Source of the DNA: a bacterium
GTDB lineage: Bacteria; UBP14; UBA6098
Assembly: GCA_023145965.1 (NCBI GenBank)
Contig: JAGLDC010000017.1
Location: forward strand, 1 to 47,625
Direction of reading: 5' to 3'
DNA: 47,625 bases
Below, in pieces: positions 41,910 through 47,625 of this stretch. Position 1 is the first letter of the stretch. Every line of letters begins with the position of its first letter. The notes under the pieces are model-generated. The model was given only the letters and a program-made list of their open reading frames with translations. It was not told the origin of the DNA and did not search any database. Made by a program: the position numbers and the translations under genes.

Positions 41910-44900
41910 TTACTCCAAATGCGCTTTTACATAAAGTCGTAATATAATAACACGTGTATGATTAGCGTTATTGCTATTCCTAGGGGCTTTGAATTGCAAC
42001 CACAGTTTTTCAGTGTTATTTGGTTCGGTAACCGGAGGAATATTTTCTCCGCCGGGGCCAAATATTGCCGGTTCAGCGCCGCCTTCGTTAATTGCCCAAT
42101 ATACGGTCTCGATAATAAAATCGCGTGTAAGCCACCAAGTTATTGGTGGTTCGGGATTATCATTGAAACGACCTCGGAGAACGAAGATATTATCATCTGT
42201 AGAACTTCCCGGTGACCAGAAAGTATCCGGTCGCCAACCAATATTCGTATCGATGATCCCGCTGATCATTAACCCAAAATCTACAGGAACATTAGACAGA
42301 TTATGTATATTCATCGAGTCCACAGGACTCATCGTAATTGTTTCTTCCCAATCCAGAGAATCCCGAATATTCCAGAAAACGGAATCGCATGGGTAATGTC
42401 TATGGTGGCCAATCTCGATATGAAGATCGATTTGTATCCCCTCATAAAGTGCAACGAAAGTGTCTGGAGCCATGAAGGGGCCAACCACTCTGAAGGTATC
42501 GATAGGTCCATCTTCCCAAGCGATGAAACGATACAGCGAATCGGCGACAGTATCAAACTTACTTACCGCAACCGGGAAGGAATAACCCTCATCAACCCAT
42601 GCTTCGAACTCTCCAATATCGGGGTAAGCCACGCCATCGAAATATATAGAACCATGATATTCGAGAGGATCTTTAACAACTCTGCATAGATACTGTGTAT
42701 TGTAATTAGCAGATAAAGAATCGTGATGTGTAATCGGTCCGATAGATCTACTGGGTGTAGAAACGCCATCGCTCCATCCATGGAATATATATTTAACCAC
42801 TAGAGATGAATCAACATCCGTAACAGTGATGTCATGTGTGCTTCCTTCACGCCACCATACATCCTGTCTTACAGATGCAATTCCAGTATAACCTATAGCA
42901 TCGATATTTAATACGCCTAGCGTATCCTCGACAGGCGATTTGGTGAGAATATAATGGTAATCCGTGAAATAATCAGCAAAGAATGTCGTATCGGTTATGG
43001 GAGCAACATCTCTAAGGCCCGCTTCTGAAGGCGCATCTCGCCATGCATCAAAAACATATCGAATTGTATCCGTTGAATCCACAACGCTAACCTCGATACT
43101 ATGACGCGACCCAATAGCCCACATAGTGCTGTAGATTCCATCGAATGTTGTATCTCCATCGACGATTATCCAACCCGGTGAGTCGTGCATTGGGGATTTA
43201 ATAATATCTACCAAAACTCCACGCTCATACATAGCGGTAACTGCGTATGCTTCATCCATCAATATCCAGGTATTGTGAGACAGTGTATTCCCGATAGTTG
43301 GACTTTCGTCCCCAGAATCCCAAAACATGAATGCAAAGGGAATGCCCGAATCCCAAATGACACTGTCAGTTACTAAGGTAGCTGTATCGCCATCGTTATA
43401 CCAGCCTTCCACTCCAAGACCAGTCGGGTCAACGCCTCCCGGGAGTCCCACATGATCTAGAGTGAGTTGATATTGATCGCTATATTGCCAATCTAAAGTT
43501 CCATTATCGGTCATAACAATTGACACGCTCGACTCGATTCCAGATGTTGGAACAACAGTTCCATCTCCCAGCCAGCCTGTGCAAATGCTTCTATGATCTG
43601 CATCTTCGTAGAAAGTGTCCACGACTGTAGCAAAAATAACCCTTCCGCGCGGATGATAGCTTCTTCCTATTAGAGGAAATGCATCGGAATAGGCCGGGGC
43701 GGTAACGTCGAGATAAACAACATCGCTATCCCAAATCCAGGTAATGCCACTCGGCTCCGTAATTGTGAAATGAAGACTATCTTCATAACTTGAGTCGGGA
43801 ACACTGCCGTAACCCTCGTAACCCGTGCAGAACCACATTCCATCCGGGCTTGTAACCCAAGCATCGACTTCTGATCCGATTGTATAGTAGTGAATTCCAA
43901 CCGGCGGCTCCGGAGTGTCGTGATCCCCTGGATTCTGAACAACCAAAGGCACAACATCCTCGCCCCACTGCCAAGTAATCGTGCTTGTCTCATCTATAGT
44001 GAAAGTTACCGTATTGGACACGCCCGAAAGCGGCGCGCTTCCGGTTCCTATCCAACCCGAGCAATCATGTCCGGCGGCTGGTGTTGGAACCATAGCAGTC
44101 ACAGAATGCCCGGCAGGATATACATGCATCCCAATGCCCGGGACTGGTTCGCCATAAGGACTGAACACCCAGAGTGTGCAAAGCTCTGCGGGAGAGAATT
44201 CCCATTGCCAATCAATAAATGTCGGAGAGTCGATTATAAAACTTACACTATCCGCGCTCGTAGAAGGCACCGAACCCCAATAATTAGCTTCATAGCCTGT
44301 GCACCACCATAGGCCGTCGGGGTTCGTAACCCATGCGGAGGTAAGAGTCGCATAATCGAGCCAATGAGTGCCGGTGTCAGGAACGGGCGAACCATGATAG
44401 CTCGGTTCCGAACCGACAATAAGCGGCATCCAATCTTCTTCCCATTCCCAAACCAACCAGCATGTTCCGGTAACTCTGATAGCCACCTCGTTATCGGTGC
44501 CTGTAGCCGGAACAATTGCACCATCTCCGCGCCAACCGGTGAGTTCATGCCATGCCCCATCGACATAGGTGCTTTCTTCAACGCTGCAATTTATCATAGT
44601 CCCATTAGGAACTATCCACATGCCATCAGGCGATGGGTGACCATAGGGACTGAATACCCAAAGTGTGCACATCTCGCCAACAGGTGTCCATCTCCACTCG
44701 ATGGAGGAACAATCGTAAATCTCGAACCAGAATTCGCTACCAGCACCGGAAGGTAATGAACCGGTTCCATTATAACCCACAAGAACGCTATCTCCAACTA
44801 TAAGTGGCGTAATAGAACCCTCTACAGTGTCACCTTCGTCACGCCAATAGCTTCCAACAGGTGGGACCGGTGTCCCAAGACCCGATGGGTTGGCAACATC

Positions 44901-46280
44901 GAACTTGAACTCATGATGATAATCTGCTGTAAAAATCGAATCACCGGTAATTGTGACATTTCTAACCGTCGGAGCTGACGGTGAGTCCTCCCAATAGTCG
45001 AAAACCCAAATTTCACAAGCTGAGATCCATACTGTATCTTTAACAGCAATCTCATGGGTTGACATATCGAACCAATCTGTATAATAAGGACTAGGCAGCC
45101 ATGATCCATCGATGCGAACACTGTCGCCCCCAAACGATGTTTGGACTACAATAACATTGCTGGCAGCCATATAATGAATTGTATCGGTAAAGAAGCCGTC
45201 TACATCATGGAAACGAGTAGAATCCCAAGCAACAGCACGAAGTGTCGGGATTCCTGTCGTTGTATCGGTGAACTCGATTATACTACCCCAATCAGTCCAT
45301 TCCTGCCAGGTTTCCCACAAACCGCCCTCGACATGTCCGGGGCCGAACTGCTCATGGTTAAGCGTTGCAACTGTGTGAGTCGGGTCTGTACCATCGAGAA
45401 CTATCATTGGATTCAGCTGATGCCAATATCGAACATTATAATCGGCCTCAGTCCCATCGATAACCCAAATTGTATCATCGGTGGAATTGACCATCCAGCG
45501 TTCTTCGTCGTCAGATGCTGTGGACAATCTTGAAACTTCGGCTTGAGTTCCCGGAACACACCATACTTGTGCACAGTGCCCTTCCCATATATGCTCGACA
45601 ATAGGAACACCGAGATCGTTGTTATAAGAAAGGGTAATATAGTTAAGCTCATCGGTCGGAAGTCCAGGATCGGTATAGACACAGAACTCAACAACATAAT
45701 TAACAATAACCGTATCCTGATCGCCCCATGGTGCTTCGTTACGAGCTAAATCGCGTGCTCTAATACGGAAGTTATAAGTCATTCCGGGGATAACTGCTAC
45801 CGGTAAAGATGGACCGAAGGTCGCAAAGGTGTCGGTAGTGGCATCCCGCCATGGTGTCCACGCTCCACCCCCGATGGAATACTGAACATCATAGTTCCAA
45901 ATTCCCCATCCCCAACCATCTTCAGCCGTTGTATCGATACCACTCCAGGTTAACACCCAGCTTGTATCCGATGCATATTCCACAGCAAATGTGAACCAAC
46001 TGAAGGGATAGCGAAAATCAACATCGATTTTCCTGTGGCCGGAATAAAGGTCGAAACTCGTGCTCGATAAAGGACCATCGGTAACTGGAGTCGATTGCCC
46101 AATCGAAGACGAAAGCCTATAACTCGTCGATGTTACATCGTCGCCCTCATTACCACCACTTTGGATAGATTTCCATTGGAGGTTGTAACTGGTCGAGGAA
46201 CCATATTGGGCAAAAACAGGCAAAGCTATAACTACGATCAACGCAGCAATCAGAATGGTGCAAGATGTTATGCGACCCAT
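41910..46280 (-). CDS. Large secreted protein with InlB-like and FN3-like repeats
   Basis: The 1456 residues start with a signal peptide (ILIAALIVVIALPVFAQ, cut near residue 26). A FN3-like domain (about 75-200) follows. Then come at least six modules of about 75 residues that end in W-x-W (EWRW, WEWE, WQW, WQW, WIW, WQY) and carry SPYG-x-P or GTG/GDG turns. Further modules end in ADY, ATA-Y or ALY, the pattern of InlB-type B repeats. The C-terminus is a beta-rich domain without any anchor I recognise. It is very poor in lysine and rich in W, Y, D, S and T, as expected for a cell-surface or adhesin protein. The start at 46280 follows GAAAGGA; an in-frame ATG at 46313 overlaps the promoter. 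Confidence 0.85.
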   Translation of the reverse strand: MGRITSCTILIAALIVVIALPVFAQYGSSTSYNLQWKSIQSGGNEGDDVTSTSYRLSSSIGQSTPVTDGPLSSTSFDLYSGHRKIDVDFRYPFSWFTFAVEYASDTSWVLTWSGIDTTAEDGWGWGIWNYDVQYSIGGGAWTPWRDATTDTFATFGPSLPVAVIPGMTYNFRIRARDLARNEAPWGDQDTVIVNYVVEFCVYTDPGLPTDELNYITLSYNNDLGVPIVEHIWEGHCAQVWCVPGTQAEVSRLSTASDDEERWMVNSTDDTIWVIDGTEADYNVRYWHQLNPMIVLDGTDPTHTVATLNHEQFGPGHVEGGLWETWQEWTDWGSIIEFTDTTTGIPTLRAVAWDSTRFHDVDGFFTDTIHYMAASNVIVVQTSFGGDSVRIDGSWLPSPYYTDWFDMSTHEIAVKDTVWISACEIWVFDYWEDSPSAPTVRNVTITGDSIFTADYHHEFKFDVANPSGLGTPVPPVGSYWRDEGDTVEGSITPLIVGDSVLVGYNGTGSLPSGAGSEFWFEIYDCSSIEWRWTPVGEMCTLWVFSPYGHPSPDGMWIVPNGTMINCSVEESTYVDGAWHELTGWRGDGAIVPATGTDNEVAIRVTGTCWLVWEWEEDWMPLIVGSEPSYHGSPVPDTGTHWLDYATLTSAWVTNPDGLWWCTGYEANYWGSVPSTSADSVSFIIDSPTFIDWQWEFSPAELCTLWVFSPYGEPVPGIGMHVYPAGHSVTAMVPTPAAGHDCSGWIGTGSAPLSGVSNTVTFTIDETSTITWQWGEDVVPLVVQNPGDHDTPEPPVGIHYYTIGSEVDAWVTSPDGMWFCTGYEGYGSVPDSSYEDSLHFTITEPSGITWIWDSDVVYLDVTAPAYSDAFPLIGRSYHPRGRVIFATVVDTFYEDADHRSICTGWLGDGTVVPTSGIESSVSIVMTDNGTLDWQYSDQYQLTLDHVGLPGGVDPTGLGVEGWYNDGDTATLVTDSVIWDSGIPFAFMFWDSGDESPTIGNTLSHNTWILMDEAYAVTAMYERGVLVDIIKSPMHDSPGWIIVDGDTTFDGIYSTMWAIGSRHSIEVSVVDSTDTIRYVFDAWRDAPSEAGLRDVAPITDTTFFADYFTDYHYILTKSPVEDTLGVLNIDAIGYTGIASVRQDVWWREGSTHDITVTDVDSSLVVKYIFHGWSDGVSTPSRSIGPITHHDSLSANYNTQYLCRVVKDPLEYHGSIYFDGVAYPDIGEFEAWVDEGYSFPVAVSKFDTVADSLYRFIAWEDGPIDTFRVVGPFMAPDTFVALYEGIQIDLHIEIGHHRHYPCDSVFWNIRDSLDWEETITMSPVDSMNIHNLSNVPVDFGLMISGIIDTNIGWRPDTFWSPGSSTDDNIFVLRGRFNDNPEPPITWWLTRDFIIETVYWAINEGGAEPAIFGPGGENIPPVTEPNNTEKLWLQFKAPRNSNNANHTRVIILRLYVKAHLE

Positions 46281-46311
46281 TTTAATCCTTTCAATTAATA
46301 ATCTAATATAC

Positions 46312-46341
46312 ATTATAATGCTTCCTTTTTAAAAAAGCCAA
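46312..46341 (-). promoter_or_regulatory. Promoter of the large secreted protein gene
   Basis: On the minus strand TTGGCT and a consensus TATAAT are separated by 18 bases, about 30 bases before the chosen start codon. Confidence 0.5.
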
Positions 46342-46349
46342 ATCAAAGA

Positions 46350-46564
46350 TTTCAAAATATAGACGGTTTCTCCGGGCCGTCCTTACATTCTTTCGCACGA
46401 AACGTCGATCTCACCCACGACCGGGTAAGGGAAAACCTATATGCCCTCTTACGTTTCGGGAGCAAGCGCAATCCCCTACAATCCTCGTTTTCAATCCATA
46501 GTCGAGGCTTGCCCCGACCACCGCAAACGGGCACGTCGACGCCGTGCCCCCATTACCTCTCGCT
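46350..46564. other. GC-rich intergenic stretch with hairpins
   Basis: This region is visibly richer in G and C than the flanking promoter region. GGGCACG pairs with CGTGCCC near 46530-46550, just after the stop of the fibre-like gene and possibly its terminator. A weaker GACGG/CCGTC hairpin lies near 46364-46383. A 60-codon open frame on the minus strand (46352-46534) has no recognisable features. Confidence 0.4.
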
Positions 46565-47625
46565 TTATGGCGCACCTATCGCCATCCATGTAATCGAAAT
46601 ATTTCTTGTTCCACCACTTTTATTCTCTATACAATAAGACCAAGCTCCACTGCCCCCCGATCTGAACACGGAAACCGACACGCCCGCGGGATGAACCTGC
46701 GAGGAACCGTCGGCGCAATTGTAAAGAGACGCGAGGACTTGATATGCGTTGCTCAGGCCGTGGGGGATGGTTGCCCAATACCGCGCATTATTGCTTAAAT
46801 TCCCATACGTTATTCGACCGTATGTGATTTTGATATTCGTGGCGCTCGCGCCTATCGCATATCCGTTGGCCATATCGACATATCCGTTGACATCGAGCTT
46901 CTGGCTCGGAGTTGTCGTTCCGATGCCGACGTTGCCGCCACCGTTGAAATAGGACGGGTTCGAGGCATGTGCTGTGATTTTGACTCGAGGGGTGCTTTCG
47001 GTTGCATAATAAAGCCCGAGATAGCCCAATCCGGGCGCGGTGTTTTCCGTTCCTATTATTGCGGTCGGGCCAGAATATGAATAGGAACTAAACCTCGCTA
47101 TTTCGCCGCCACCCGATGTTTGAACATGTAATTTTGTGCTCGGGCTGCTCGTTCCGATACCGACATTACTTCCGTTGTCATATATCTGCGAGTTGCCCTG
47201 TGAATAAGCTCCCGTCCATTTAGTGATATAGCCGCTCGCGCCGGAACCGATATGGACATCGGCACCCGTAAGGCTTCCGGTGATATTCACATCGCCGTCG
47301 AAATACCCGGCATATGAGGTTGCGGTGCCCGAATTGTTATCTACACCGATAACACCGGCCACAGCGCCGTTTGCCGGTGTAGTGTTTATCGCCCCGTTAA
47401 CCGCGCCATAGACGCCGCCGATCCAGTATGTTCCAGTGGCATCGAGCGTCAACACCGTTGGTGGCGTTACGTTTCCGCGAACGCCGATGCCCGCACAAAT
47501 CGTAGTTCCGTCGAAATTATCCAGCACTGCCGGATAGGAATAACCATCGACGCCGACCATGCGGCCGGATGAATCGTAGCCTGTGACATAAGCCAAGCGA
47601 CCGGACTCCCTTCCGCTCTGCAGAT
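46565..47625 (-). CDS. Tail-fibre/adhesin-like protein with lectin-like C-terminus (5' end cut by window edge)
   Basis: The frame is open through the right edge, so at least 353 residues are seen and the N-terminus is missing. Two NVGIGT-x-x-PS-x-KL-x-V motifs occur (about 110 residues apart), the phrase common to trimeric fibre and head-trimerisation repeats in phage and FCB-type bacteria. The C-terminal 75 residues, from YWATIPHGLSNAYQVLASLY to ISITWMAIG, resemble an H-type-lectin or phage receptor-binding end. The protein is glycine- and serine-rich. It could be a cell-surface fibre or belong to a prophage or contractile system; no other phage genes are visible. The TTG at 47596 is not a likely start. 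Confidence 0.7.
   Translation of the reverse strand, partial: LQSGRESGRLAYVTGYDSSGRMVGVDGYSYPAVLDNFDGTTICAGIGVRGNVTPPTVLTLDATGTYWIGGVYGAVNGAINTTPANGAVAGVIGVDNNSGTATSYAGYFDGDVNITGSLTGADVHIGSGASGYITKWTGAYSQGNSQIYDNGSNVGIGTSSPSTKLHVQTSGGGEIARFSSYSYSGPTAIIGTENTAPGLGYLGLYYATESTPRVKITAHASNPSYFNGGGNVGIGTTTPSQKLDVNGYVDMANGYAIGASATNIKITYGRITYGNLSNNARYWATIPHGLSNAYQVLASLYNCADGSSQVHPAGVSVSVFRSGGSGAWSYCIENKSGGTRNISITWMAIGAP

Noticed and set aside
46352-46534. A 60-codon minus-strand open frame rich in R, K and W
   Set aside because: It has no ribosome site, no recognisable motif and overlaps hairpins in a GC-rich spacer.

Overview
The window reads as a moderately AT-rich chromosome segment from an uncultured anaerobic Gram-negative-type bacterium. 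The evidence is a valine/2-oxoacid:ferredoxin oxidoreductase, many Fe-S and molybdenum proteins, B12-linked chaperones, and long secreted proteins with FN3-like and InlB-like repeats. A decayed C-terminal tail resembles the sorting tails of FCB-group bacteria. I cannot fix the phylum from the sequence, and the placement (FCB or a neighbouring candidate phylum) is inference. No tRNA, rRNA operon, CRISPR array, transposase or integrase was seen. One structured RNA, the RNase P RNA, is clear.

Left flank (1-6.9 kb): a truncated DUF2089 regulator-like gene, an intergenic region rich in inverted repeats, a membrane glycosyltransferase flanked by 100-bp direct repeats, a decayed stretch with an orphan terminator, leuS with its own promoter and terminator, and an HD-domain hydrolase.

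Centre (6.9-26.6 kb): a 19-gene cluster, all on the minus strand and mostly joined by overlapping stop and start codons. It runs from a promoter near 26540 to a terminator near 6860. It encodes two three-subunit molybdenum hydroxylases, cofactor-maturation proteins (XdhC, a MocA-like transferase, and perhaps a THEP1-like NTPase and a DUF364 protein), an allantoinase/hydantoinase-type amidohydrolase, SsnA, a PreA/YgfK-like flavoprotein, YgeY, a YgeW-like carbamoyltransferase, two fold-type II PLP enzymes, an orphan membrane protein and a short asparaginase. The set matches the yge/xdh/ssnA clusters tied to anaerobic purine (urate/xanthine) breakdown in gut bacteria. The likely logic is ring hydroxylation by the Mo enzymes, ring opening by the amidohydrolases, and release of ammonia, carbamoyl groups and small amino acids by the PLP enzymes, YgeY and YgeW.

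Right half (26.7-41.7 kb): a GyrI-like/meaB/cobO operon; an aminotransferase/trmO/fmdB operon ending in a frameshifted Gdt1-family gene; an aldehyde dehydrogenase; rnpB; recJ; a TPR protein/iscU/mnmA operon; and a three-gene 2-oxoacid:ferredoxin oxidoreductase operon with fused beta and gamma subunits. Together these suggest amino-acid and 2-oxoacid fermentation.

Right edge (41.9-47.6 kb): a 1456-residue secreted repeat protein and the 3' part of a tail-fibre-like gene running off the window.
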